From Vespula vulgaris (taxonomy: Eukaryota; Arthropoda; Insecta; Hymenoptera; Vespidae), in the NCBI RefSeq assembly GCF_905475345.1, contig NC_066589.1:1372501-1436500 (forward strand): 64,000 nucleotides of DNA, given 5' to 3'. Every line of letters starts with the position of its first letter. Positions within the stretch are counted from its first letter, which is position 1. The translations under genes were made by a program, and so were the position numbers. A model generated the notes under the pieces. The model worked only from the letters and a program-made list of their open reading frames with translations, did not search any database and was not told the origin of the DNA. This document shows positions 37,837-49,809 of this stretch, in pieces.

Positions 37837-38332
37837 GGAGAAATAATTAGAAAATTGCATTTGTAAAAATGAAACTCGTAAGAACACGTGTAAGGAATGA
37901 AAATATATCTCGTTTTCGATAAAACAGGAAAAAAGGATAAAATATAAATAATAACAATAAATAATAAGAATAAAAAAAAAATAAAAAGAAGAAAGTCAAA
38001 AGGAAAACAATTAGATTAGCCAAGACTTCTCGAAAATATCAACGTTGAGAATATTTAAGAGAAAAGACAACGTACGGGGTTAAGAAGTGGACGGTCCCGA
38101 AAAGAAGGGAGAGAATGAAAATAGGCGGGATAAAAATAAATCGGTATACCAGTAGGCGGTTAAAATGCAAAAATAGAGATTCCAGCATTCGAATGCGTGT
38201 CGCGGCGAACCGAGATCCGATAACTATCAAAAACATCCCCTCTCTTTTCGTCTTAATTTTCGTTTCGCATATATGTATCTACCTCTCTTCAATTTTCCTT
38301 CGTGCATTATGTATATATAAGAATAATGTATC

Positions 38333-38415
38333 TATGTATGTATGTACGTATGTATGTATGTATGTATGTATGTATGTATGTATGTATGTATGTATGTATG
38401 TATGTATGTATGTAT
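38333..38415. repeat. (TATG)n tetranucleotide repeat
   Basis: About 20 TATG/TGTA units with one C interruption at 38347. Confidence 0.96.
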
Positions 38416-38623
38416 GATCGAATAAGCAAATATGCTCGATCAGAAAAAAAAGAAAATGAAAAAAAAAAACGAAAGAAGTTGACTAATCGTAAGAACAAAT
38501 TCTTTGATTGGTGTTTCGAGCTTTTAGCCTGAAATTCGAATTTTTGTTCCGCCCGTTTCTTTTTTTCTATTACACATATACACATACATACACACACACA
38601 CACACACATACACATGTACATAC

Positions 38624-38657
<34 letters not shown>

Positions 38658-39150
38658 TTTATATTTTCAGAAAAAAAATGTAATAATCACCTAAAGTATG
38701 TAAGATAAAAAAATTTCAATTCGACCTACGTAAATAATATCTATAAGTACGCAAGTAAATGTGTAAAGAGTATTAGAAAGTGGTGGGGTGAAATGAAAAG
38801 GAGAGTGGTAGTGGGGTGTGATGAAGAAGAAAGTGGTGGGGATCGTTGGTTAATCCATGAGTCTATCGTTGAGACGTGCGCAGTTTTCTTTCGACCTTGG
38901 TCCTTGTCGTTACATTTACTCACACGATCCACGTCCTCGATATAAACAAATCCTTGTTAACGAATATCAAGATAGTACAATAACGATAAGCAATGATCTC
39001 TTTGTTATTTTTCTTAATAACAGATTTCTATTAGTAAAAGGCCGATACACGTATTGCATGCAATGAAATAAGCTAACTCTCTTCGTAAGAAGAAATCAAC
39101 TTTTTCATTGTTAATAGTTTTAGATTTATCTTTAACCGAATGATTAAAAG

Positions 39151-39213
39151 AACAAACGAACGAACGAACGAACGAACGAACGAACGAAGGAACGAACGAA
39201 GGAACGAACGAAG
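39151..39213. repeat. (AACG)n tetranucleotide repeat
   Basis: About 15 AACG/GAAC units; late units are interrupted by AAGG. Confidence 0.95.
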
Positions 39214-39710
39214 GTGATATATAGATCTCCCGATCGATATTTTTCTACGTTTTTTACATTATGATTTTCACGAACGATCTCGATCTCCGGGCGAGGGCTT
39301 CCAAAAAATTGAAAAAAAAAGAAAGAAAAAAGAAAAGAAAAGAAAATATTTCTTCCATCTTGTCGAAGGACAGCCTCGAATTTTTGAAACTTACGATTTC
39401 CGTTCTCTCGTCGTCGCCGTACGCGCGTGTCTCGATCGGAAAGCCACTGCCAAGAGAGCGTGTGTCGAGTCCGTCTACCGTGAAATAGAAAAAAGAAAAA
39501 GAAAAAGAAAGAAAAATGAAAGAAATAATAGTATATAACAAAGGATGAAACGATCTAAGGAATATAATAACGCTATCCATTAACTGATTGAAACGGTAGT
39601 AACGATCTATAACGTCCCACTGATCAAAACCACGCGTCTCTGTATATATATTATACTACTTGTACCATATTTATATTTTATATGTACAAATTAGCCATGT
39701 AATTTCTTGT

Positions 39711-39716
39711 AATAAA
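39711..39716 (+). other. Candidate distal polyadenylation signal of KIF26
   Basis: AATAAA in the context ttcttgtaataaag, 4.1 kb after the stop. This context looks like a genuine insect mRNA 3' end, so a long 3' UTR isoform is possible. Confidence 0.3.
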
Positions 39717-41999
39717 GACGAATTTGCAACGTAGATCATCGTGAGGAAGATTGAAGGATTCAAAGAGAAAGGAAGAGAGAGAGAGAGAGAGAGACGGAAG
39801 AAAGAAAAGAAACATGGTAAAAACCTTTTCATTTAGTATTTTATTTTCAAAACAAATTCGAATCTAATTTAATGGAATTGAAACGATATATACTAATGTA
39901 GTTTCAACTGTATGTATTTGCTAACGAAGTTTGTCTCTTACAACGAAAATATCAATATTAATGAATAGTTGGAAGATTGAAAAATCGAAAAACGAAATGA
40001 TGGAATAAAGTAAGATCGTGTTTTCTCTTCTCTTTTTGCGTAAGAAACATTCCACGTATGGAAGAAAAATAAAATAATGTAAACAAACGTTTATTCTCAA
40101 TCGTCCAATTAATTCCCATCTGAAGATTTTCATATTTTTCTTTTTCTTTTTTCCTTTTTTTCCGAATATCATTAGACATATTAAGAGGTAAGGAAGATAT
40201 AAAATCATTTAAGAAAAGAAGACATGTCTACGAGGAGTTAACGAAGATTAGAGATTAGACTGCTCCTTAGATATTCGGGACGTAAAGTGGATTATCCTTG
40301 GAGTTGAGTTAGACCATGCAACGAGAAGGGTCGATGATTACCGTAATTAAAGCTATAAAATCAGGGTCGATGATACGTATCGTATCACGTAAGACTAAGA
40401 AACATAGGCATTTGAACGGCTTTCGACCGAAGATGCAATTTAATTTAACTATCTTATTCGTTGATCATATAAAATACGATGGACGAGCAAAAAAAGTGTC
40501 GTTTAGAAAATATGAACGTTAACGTGGTAAACATTATTTTCAATCCTATTAACAACGATTAAAATTGCAAGAGACTTCGAGAATTTACGTAGGAGCTCGT
40601 CAATAGCTTTTTCGTTGACGTTCAACGTAGAAAAGCACCTGTCGATGTCAATTAGATAGTTCATTGTTATTCGAAAGATCGTTTTATCTTATCAATGTAC
40701 TTACGTCCATGTAGAAAATCACATAACTACTATCATTGAATAATTATCTAGAAGAATGAACAGAAAGAAAGGCCGAACGACTCTCTCGGTAGACATCTCG
40801 AATCGCCTAATCATTCAATATCGCATCGCTCGCATTAGCTAATCCGAGGACATTAACATGTAAACGTTGAACTACCGCGTTGCGTGTCACATAAAGTTCT
40901 AATTACGCGTGGGACATATTTTCTACAGACTTTCTGATCCAATCGTTATTTTTACAAAATTTACTAAACCTTGATTCATTAGTCTCCTTGAGAATTATAT
41001 ACTACGTAATTCGTCTTGTAAGATCGTTAACGATTAACGCCAAGCTCGATGACAAAAACTAGTTCGTCACTCATAACTAACTGACTGCATTCTATTCGTC
41101 ATGATCGAGGAACTTTGATAAAAAGATGAAACGTGACGAAATTTTTAAAATGGCGGATGAGATCTTGCTTGTTCGATCAAAGCCATTTTACTAATGTTTG
41201 ATTAATTCTTCTCATAATTTTTCTTATGAAGAAGAAATATCTATCGAATGAAATGTAGAAATATAGATACGATAGAAACGCGCATGCATATTGTACATAA
41301 TAAAACTAAACAAAAGGAAAAAAAAGAAAATAGAAAGAAGTATTCTCGAGAATCGACGAAATCCATATCGACGTTAGTCCTTTGCAAATATACATTGTAT
41401 GTACATAGAAAGAAAAAAAAAAGAAAAATGAAAAAGAAAAAAAAGAAAAATAAGAAAAAGAACAACGTATAGACAACTAAAATGAAACTCTCTTCGTTTA
41501 CTCGAGTTCGCCAAGTGGACGCGAAGCTTAGCCCTTTTATTTATTCGTCTGGATAGACATCGGAGGCAAGCTGCCAGACGAATAAATCTCACGCACATAG
41601 AAGACGACGAAGAGAAGAAGAAGAAGAAGAAGAAGAAGGAAGGTGGAAGAAGGAGGAAGAGGACGCCTTCGTGCGTTGAAGCAAAACGGGATGGTTTCTC
41701 GCGTCGTTGAACGATCTAATCGTCCATCTTCCTTTTTATCCACTTTTCTCTATTGTTAAGAGGATAAATAGAAAGAGAAAAAGGAGAGAAAGAAAGAAAG
41801 AGAAAGAGAGAGAAAGAAAGAAAAAGTATAGGAAGACGTAGGCTGAGAGGACAATCTTGCGATCGAAATCTGACAAGAGTTTGGACGTAATATGGAAGGT
41901 GATAATAAAGAAAGAAAGAAAGAGACAGAACAAATAAAAGAAAATATGAAAGAAAGAAAAGGAAAGATTAAAAGAAAGAGAGAAAGAAAGAAAGAAGAT

Positions 42000-42173
42000 G
42001 GTTCTCCATGAATGTTCGACAAAATTATCGCTTGGCACGGAAAAGAAGAAGAAGAAGAAGAAGAAACGAGACGTTGAGGCGGCTGCTTGGAGGCGGCCGA
42101 TTAGGGGGCGGCAAGAAGTAGAGAAACCAGCGAACGTACGAGAAAGAGAGATAGAAAGAGAGATAGAGAGAGC

Positions 42174-42217
<44 letters not shown>

Positions 42218-42280
42218 CTCGCATGAGCCATTTTCGAGAGAACCGATCTCTCGGCAGTAGCGTTAAGACAGTCCGAGAGA
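42000..42280 (+). promoter_or_regulatory. Probable nidogen promoter/5' UTR region
   Basis: Lies directly before the nidogen ATG. It has a GC-rich patch with GGCGG repeats (42073-42113) and a GA tract (42168-42211) that could bind GAGA-type factors. No TATA box is obvious. The transcription start cannot be placed from sequence alone. Confidence 0.35.
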
Positions 42281-42499
42281 ATGGCTCGCGACGCACGTTT
42301 CAACGACGTTTCGTGTTTGGCCCTGGTCATCTTCCTCCTCGTGCCATCTTTGCACGCTCTCTCCAAAAACGATCTCTACCCTCACAATGTTCCAGGAGCT
42401 AATATACTCGAGTACGACGCCAATGGGATTCTTCAATCGGCCGAAGCAATTCTCAAAACGCCGATTGTCTTTTACGATAAAGTCTACAATAATATATTC
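42281..42499 (+). CDS. Ndg: Nidogen exon 1: signal peptide and N-terminus
   Basis: ATG at 42281 is the first in-frame ATG after the TGA at 42224. Residues 12-26 (CLALVIFLLVPSLHA) form a hydrophobic signal-peptide core with likely cleavage after HA. The exon ends at YNNIF before gtgagt, phase 0. Confidence 0.93.
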
Positions 42500-43291
42500 G
42501 TGAGTACCTTGAATAAAATTAATAGAGTAAGATTATCCTTTGATCGTGTTGTCTAGTTTAAAGTTCTATCATATCTTTTTATCGATAGTTTCTTTTCGGA
42601 GAACATTTCACTATTTCGATTCGTAGTAATTTTTATTTTTTTCTTTCTTCTTTATTTCTTTTCTTTTCTTTTCGGTCAAAATCAGTTACTTACTATTTTT
42701 CGTTCTTATCGTTTCTACGATCGACGTCACACGCAACACGCATGCGCGTGCGCATACAAAATACTTCTTCGAATAATATAAAATACGAAGTAAGAATGTT
42801 TATAACGTTTTCTATTTCGCATTTTTTAAGAGAGAATTTTTTTATTTAGAAAGAAAATAAATGAATAACAAATGAAAATGACATTATAGTCCGTTCATAA
42901 ATAGAGTCTTTATTAGCGAGTATATTTAGAAAGCGTCACGTCCGATTCTTATTGGCGCGAGTTCGTGTTCTTCTTCTCTGTAACACGAGCGAGGCGGCCG
43001 ATATTAATCGTCGACTTTGTTCGCTACGATAATTTCGACGAGACTTACTTCAAGATGACTCTATTACCTCGCTAGTCCTGATAATCCGAGTTCTTCGAGA
43101 GTAACGCAACCATAATATTATTACGAGTATTAAAACGATGAACTAATGTGGGGGAAAAGAGATTGATTTAGAAAATTTTCTTTTCTTTTTCATTATATAT
43201 CTGCTCCTTTCTCTTTCTCTTTCTTTTCTATATTTAAGACTCCTATCCTAATTTAATAATAATAAATTTTGTTTGTCTTTCATTTTCTCTT

Positions 43292-43362
<71 letters not shown>

Positions 43363-43492
43363 CTTTATTGGAATATTTATTTCTATCTCCTCTGAAATTC
43401 TTAACGATATCACTTGGCAAATATATTTGTAGCATCCGTTCTATTTTTATCAATCGCGTTACGACGATAAAGTTTTAGCGTAGAAATTCTTG

Positions 43493-43557
<65 letters not shown>

Positions 43558-44506
43558 GAGATAGAAAAATTTTTTCGTTCTTTGAACTTTACGTGAATAA
43601 AAAAGCATAGATAAATAGTAGATTTGGTTGAGTTAATTCTTACAGCAACTTATAGGTATATATCATTGAGCAATAACTAGAAAAACAGAGAAAGAGAGAG
43701 AGAGAGAGAAAATATGAGAATACAAGTGGTATAATTAAACAAGCTCTAATATCTCCATTAATAATAATTTCTTTCTGGCATTCGAGGAGCTGCGAACATT
43801 CGTTCGTCCTCTTAATTCGTCTGCTGGACTAATCTGTCGTCATCTTCTAGCGTGACACGAATTCATTGAATGTAATGACGGTCAAACGACTATTTGTCGC
43901 AATCGTTTAATTGTACTGGGTCGTCGCACGGGTCCAACCCGTTTTCTAAGGCTTTTTAAAGAAATCGTTAACACCTATGAAAAGGAATAGACAACAATAA
44001 TAACATGTTTTCCGATCGACTTCAATTAATATCATATTTTCATTCGTTTATAAACCTTTGTAAATGAGATAGAGAAAATTCAATGAATTCTTAGAAATTA
44101 TTAGATAATAATGATTCGAATAAAAAATATTCATTAGCTATTCGTAAGTAGAATTAATTAATTTTTTATAAGAATATCAATTCATTCAATAAAAAGTTAG
44201 ACATATAAAAGATCGAATAATTCTCGTTGGTTCACATTTTATGCGTTTAATTAATAGGATAAAATGATGAAGAATGCGATATATTCGATTGTATATGAGC
44301 AAGATTTCGAGAATAGACAAGAGAATCTCTCGAAGAATCTCGAAGTTTGAGTCATGTAAACATCGATAGACGGATATGTTTAAAGAAACAATTAACAACA
44401 AAGTCCTATAGGACGTGTTACAGTAGTTGTGATCTCACAATTCGTGGAATATCAACGTGTTACGGGCTAGTCGTTCTTATGAATGAACGTTGATTACGTA
44501 CTACGT

Positions 44507-44543
<37 letters not shown>

Positions 44544-45864
44544 CGTTCGCTGTAGTGCAAACCTAATTGAAAGATTCATCTCTCTTGCATCGGTTTATTG
44601 CGACTCAAGATGCATGAGCTCATGCGTGCAAGCATGACAGCGTTCTTCATTATTATTTTTACTCGTTTGATAGGATCGATTCCGTGTTGCTTTAAATTTC
44701 TACTTTAAATTTCGTCCATCGAAAATTATCTTTTATTCTTAAAAAAAAAAAAGCCAAAAAGTAGAGTGAATACAAGCTTGCGTTTAATTATTTTTTTTTT
44801 TACTGTTTTATGCGTCGAAGGATTCCTTCTTTTTTTCTTTTTTTATCTTTCTTTTTATCTTACTTTATTTGTTCTTCCGGGTTTCTTTTTTTTCTTTTTT
44901 TTTTTCTTTGTCCTTTTTTCCTTTTTGCTAAATCCGCTGCACCGTTTCACGAACGTGGATTGCACCCTTTGTAAATCGCACGTAAATGCTTTCAGTCACG
45001 CGTTGCAACGTGATTGCGATCTGTCATGCGTCGTTTCCATTCATCGACACGTCAATAATTCAATCGTCCGGTAGAATGATTGTCGCATTATTAATCGACG
45101 CGCCTGTACGAATACATACCTGCAGATGTATACTTATATGTATATATGTGTGTTGTACGTACATATATACGGACATACATATATATTGTACATACATATA
45201 TACAATTTCATGATCGTGAGTTTTCGTGTCTATTCGGAACGTGTTTCTCCCTCATCGAAACAAGAGCGAGTCGTTTAGAAACAAAATTACATTTCCTATG
45301 TTTTAAAGGTCACGATAGATTCTTCTTTCTTTTTTTTTTTATATAGACTTATTAAGAAATAGATCGTCGGAACGAAAAAATTCGTCGATATTTTGATTAC
45401 TAAAGCGTTCTTTTGAAAATATTAACGAAAGCATGTATATCCATTGAATATCCATCGTGATGTTTTTAATAAGTACTTGGAAATGAGCGATTATACTAAT
45501 TGAAAAGATGACTCGTCATCATCTTAACCGAACTCCTCGACAAAAGAAATAGTATAACAACAGTGTATTGTTTGAATTTACAACAAAATGTTTATATTTC
45601 TTATCATTTATTTATAATAGCTTTCGAATGTATTAGATTTTCTTTTTCGCATGTTTCGTCATAATTCTTAGAACTAATAGTATAGGATATCTCAATTCCG
45701 AAAATGATATTATCTTTCTCTTCCCCTCTATTTTCTTTCTATATATGTATACAATCGACGTACGTTCAGCACGATTAGTATAACAAACGTTCGATTAGAG
45801 TAACGACATAGAACGTAGACAATGAATGTCTACGAGTTGATGCAGCCTAGTCATTTATCGTTGC

Positions 45865-45908
<44 letters not shown>

Positions 45909-46059
45909 GTGGAATATATAGACGATTAGACGTTAACACGGCGCGTGGTCCACGCTGCAAAATGCTGGCAATTAGCCTTGAAGCTTTCCCACATTAGTCG
46001 ACGAGTCATCTGTTTAAAGTGAGAGAATAACGTCGAGAATTTTCTAATTGCTATGTAAG

Positions 46060-46092
<33 letters not shown>

Positions 46093-47187
46093 GTATGTAG
46101 ATCGAAATCACGCAATACTTTTTATTTCTTTCATTTAACGTTGTGACGTCATATACCAAAACAAGAAACAATAGAACGTAAACAATACTGTATAATATAT
46201 CTTTTCTCGTCGATTAAAAACAGGGAGGACTTTTAAATGATTTAAAACTAGATAAAGAAAGAAAATTTTATTTTAATGCTTATTAAAACAAAATTAAAAT
46301 GACAAATATAATCGAACGATTCAAATTCATCGTTACAGAAACATTTAAAGAAATAAATTTATTTAGCATAATAATATTGAATATTTGATAACATAAATTT
46401 ATCAAACATTTTCAGAAATGACAGATTTAATCGAAAGATTTAAATTCATCGTTATAGAGACATATGAAGAAATACATTTATTTAACGTAATAATATTTGA
46501 CGTTTAATAACGTAAATTTATTAAAAATATAAGAAATCAATGATCTGGTTGTAAAATTCACCCTTTATAGAGTATAATCTACTTATTTATATAATTAAAT
46601 ATATATATTTGATATTATTTATCTATTTAACGAAATTAAATATCAGAAAATTAGTGAAATTTGGGCATGCAGTAGACAATGTCGTTGACGACGTGACGAA
46701 TTGATTGACACAGATATATATTGCGATATGTACATTGACGTGGCTAAAAAGCGATGTTCTAGTTAGGAGCAGCAGAGGCTGCCTACACGACAATCATCTC
46801 CGATTCCGTCCGTTATCGTCGACGATTCGCAGTCATCAAAATGATTGCACCCGATTACACGATTGCGTTAGCGCGTGCGGCATGCGTTATCTCTGTGTTG
46901 CTCTCCTGGTGCAAGTTTTACGTAGGTACTGCATACGTAGGATCATCAAGCAAAGAGTATCGTCATCGTTTTGCCTTTGTACGGGAACATCCTCCCACTC
47001 AAAGTCTCATATCATATCTTCTTATCGAGATTAGATATCGAAACGATCACATCTCCATTGGTTCAATCAATTTTACCAGATAAGAATGATCTTTGTGATC
47101 AATAAATTCAGAATAAACAAACAATCTGTCTATTCGTCGGAAATCTCTCATTAATATTTTGTAAATTCTTTAAAATTAATCTATATA

Positions 47188-47224
<37 letters not shown>

Positions 47225-47780
47225 GTTATTATCTCAAAGAAAATATATTTTTTTTGTTAATATAAAAATTAAAAATCAGGGGAGATAATTTGTTTGTAAA
47301 ATATTGATATGGATACGATAGTTATCGGAGAAAATATTTTGAAAGAAAAATTAGAAATTGTTTCTTATTAATGGATTTAATGGTTACGAAGGAAAATATT
47401 TGGGAAAGGAATTGAAAAATCAGCGAATGTGACTTCTTTTTCTTTCTCTTTATCACTCTCTTTCTCTCTCTTTCTCTCTCTTCCTCTCTCGACATACTAT
47501 ATTACTTCCTTGCATTCTTATCTATTTTTACAGTTTTTTCTTCTTCATTCACGCTTCCCCACCGCGATTATCCCCGCATGAGTGTGTGTCATCGGCTTCG
47601 CTCTGACCTACGACCCCCCGCGATAGCCCCGACCGAGATAGCACGATCGAGACTCCTACTAGCTTTGCTAGCACGCGAGTGACAAATCGTTTGAGTAGTC
47701 GAATAGATCGTCTTTGAACCGATCGTCCGATTAACTTTCTTTTTCTTTAAAATCATTTCCCATGTTTTCTTTTCTGTTTC

Positions 47781-47840
<60 letters not shown>

Positions 47841-49039
47841 TTCGATTATTTTTCATTCATCATCATTACTTTTTAATTCGATTTAATTTCTTTGCACAAG
47901 ACGTCATGTCTATTAACATTTTATCTTTCTTTTTCTTTCTTTCTTTTTCTTTCTTCCTTTTTTTTTTTTATATCGACCAAAGAAGAACTAAAATGTAAAA
48001 AGGCGTTGATCTTTAAAACGATTCAAATGTACTTCGTTAATAATAATCTAACATACTATTATGAGCTATGAGAATCTTGATTGAAGGATAGAATTAAGGC
48101 CACGTGAATCTAGGCCATTTTTCAAAGGCGGCGGGTTAAAAAAAAGGGACAAGAGAAAAGAATACGATTTATTTCGACCGTCGACTTTCGTCGATCTCGC
48201 AATTAACGATGCGGAAAGATACGTTTCATCAAAGTCCGATAGCGATTGTATACAAGAAGTCTCTCTATCTATGTCACATGAGAGCTTTCTAACGATAAAG
48301 TCCTCCATGCACTTACCATGGTCAGATTGTTCGTGAACATGTTGTCATGACGTAAATAGAAAATTCTATTAATTGTAATTTTTCTTTAGATAAATTTTAT
48401 CACGTTCATGATACGCCGAAGTTCGATTGAGAATTTTGTTTATTCGATTATTTCGTTAAATCATGTTTTCTTTGAATTATTTCATTCGTTTTAACGAAAC
48501 GTTGATTGAATAGATCAATCAAATACAAAATTCAACATTCTATTCGTTAGAATCGTATAATATTAAATACTGTATAAATTAAATATCTCTACGTATAACG
48601 AAAGATTCTTAACAGCAATTATTAATGCATATTACGTTTGTAAGAATATTAAAAATAATTCGTAGGATCGGAAAGTTAATGAGAACTTTGTAAATATAAT
48701 TAATTTTAATTTCAAGTCATTGAGAATCCGTAGAAATTTGAGCAAGGATTAGACTCAATTCATTCGTGAAAACAAGGTCCCACGTGCGCAGAGAGAAAGA
48801 TAGGAAGGGAAAGAGAAAGAGAGAAAGAGAAACAGACAGACAGACGGATAGACAGAGATGAGACATCTTTCGAGGGAGCTTTAATGTCGTCTCATTAACG
48901 AGACGAAACTTTCCTCAAGAAGCGACAGCTGCGTCTGAGCATCCATTTCGAAGACTTTTCGTTGATCGACGAAAAGAGAAAAGACAGATGAGCGTATAAG
49001 AGAAAGAGAAAGAGAGAGAGAGAGAGAAAGAAGAAAGAC

Positions 49040-49088
<49 letters not shown>

Positions 49089-49267
49089 AGAAAGACAGAG
49101 AGAGAAAGAGAGAGAAAGACAGAGAGAAAAGACGGAACGAAGTCAAAGCACGTTTATGCGAACGCAAACAACCGTCGGCATGGTTAGCTTTGAACCGTCA
49201 AGCGTGTTGTTGGGTGAATGACATCTCGACGCATTGAAACGCGCTGAAACGAAGCGCGTGCTGTTGA

Positions 49268-49318
<51 letters not shown>

Positions 49319-49776
49319 TCTCTTTCTCTTTTTCTCTCTCCATTTCTCTATCTTTCTCTATATACGTCCTGCAGAGTTCGTTCATCGAGTCTATCAATTA
49401 CGTCACCATTAAATTTTGCTCGATAACGCGTGCCGACAATTTACCTGTTGACCTCTTTAATTTGTTTCTTTATATTTTTATCGTGAATTACTATTAATCG
49501 ATCATTAGATCCTTATAAAATTCTAATCGTACGTTGAAATTACTCTTAACGTCTTTTTAATATTCTGGCTTTACCAGGTTTTAACGCTAATCGATATCTT
49601 TGGAATCATTTATTATCTTTTATAAGTTTGTTTAGATAAAGAAGATTCATTAAGGAATTTTAAATTTGTAATAATGGTTAAAATTAAACTTCAAATATGA
49701 ATCGATATATTCATTTAATATATTTTATATATTTGTCTAGATAAAAAACTTATTAAAAATACATGTATGTTTACAT

Positions 49777-49809
<33 letters not shown>

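Larger units (their letters stand above)
35591..42280. other. KIF26 3' UTR, intergenic DNA and nidogen 5' flank
   Basis: AATAAA hexamers occur at 35727 and 35767, close to the stop, and at 39711 far downstream, so the 3' UTR could be about 0.2 kb or about 4.1 kb. The stretch contains ATT, TATG and AACG tandem repeats, many poly-A/purine runs, and a GC-richer patch at 42060-42130 just ahead of nidogen. No coding exon was found. Confidence 0.6.

Noticed and set aside
38302..38532. Repetitive MYVC peptide ORF
   Set aside because: Translation of the TATG microsatellite.
46705..47034. 109-codon ORF in nidogen intron 1
   Set aside because: No recognisable domain, no matching splice sites, and overlapped by another frame of similar length.
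49143..49397. ORFs over GA/CT tracts, including many on both strands elsewhere
   Set aside because: They encode only RE, SL or similar dipeptide runs from microsatellites.
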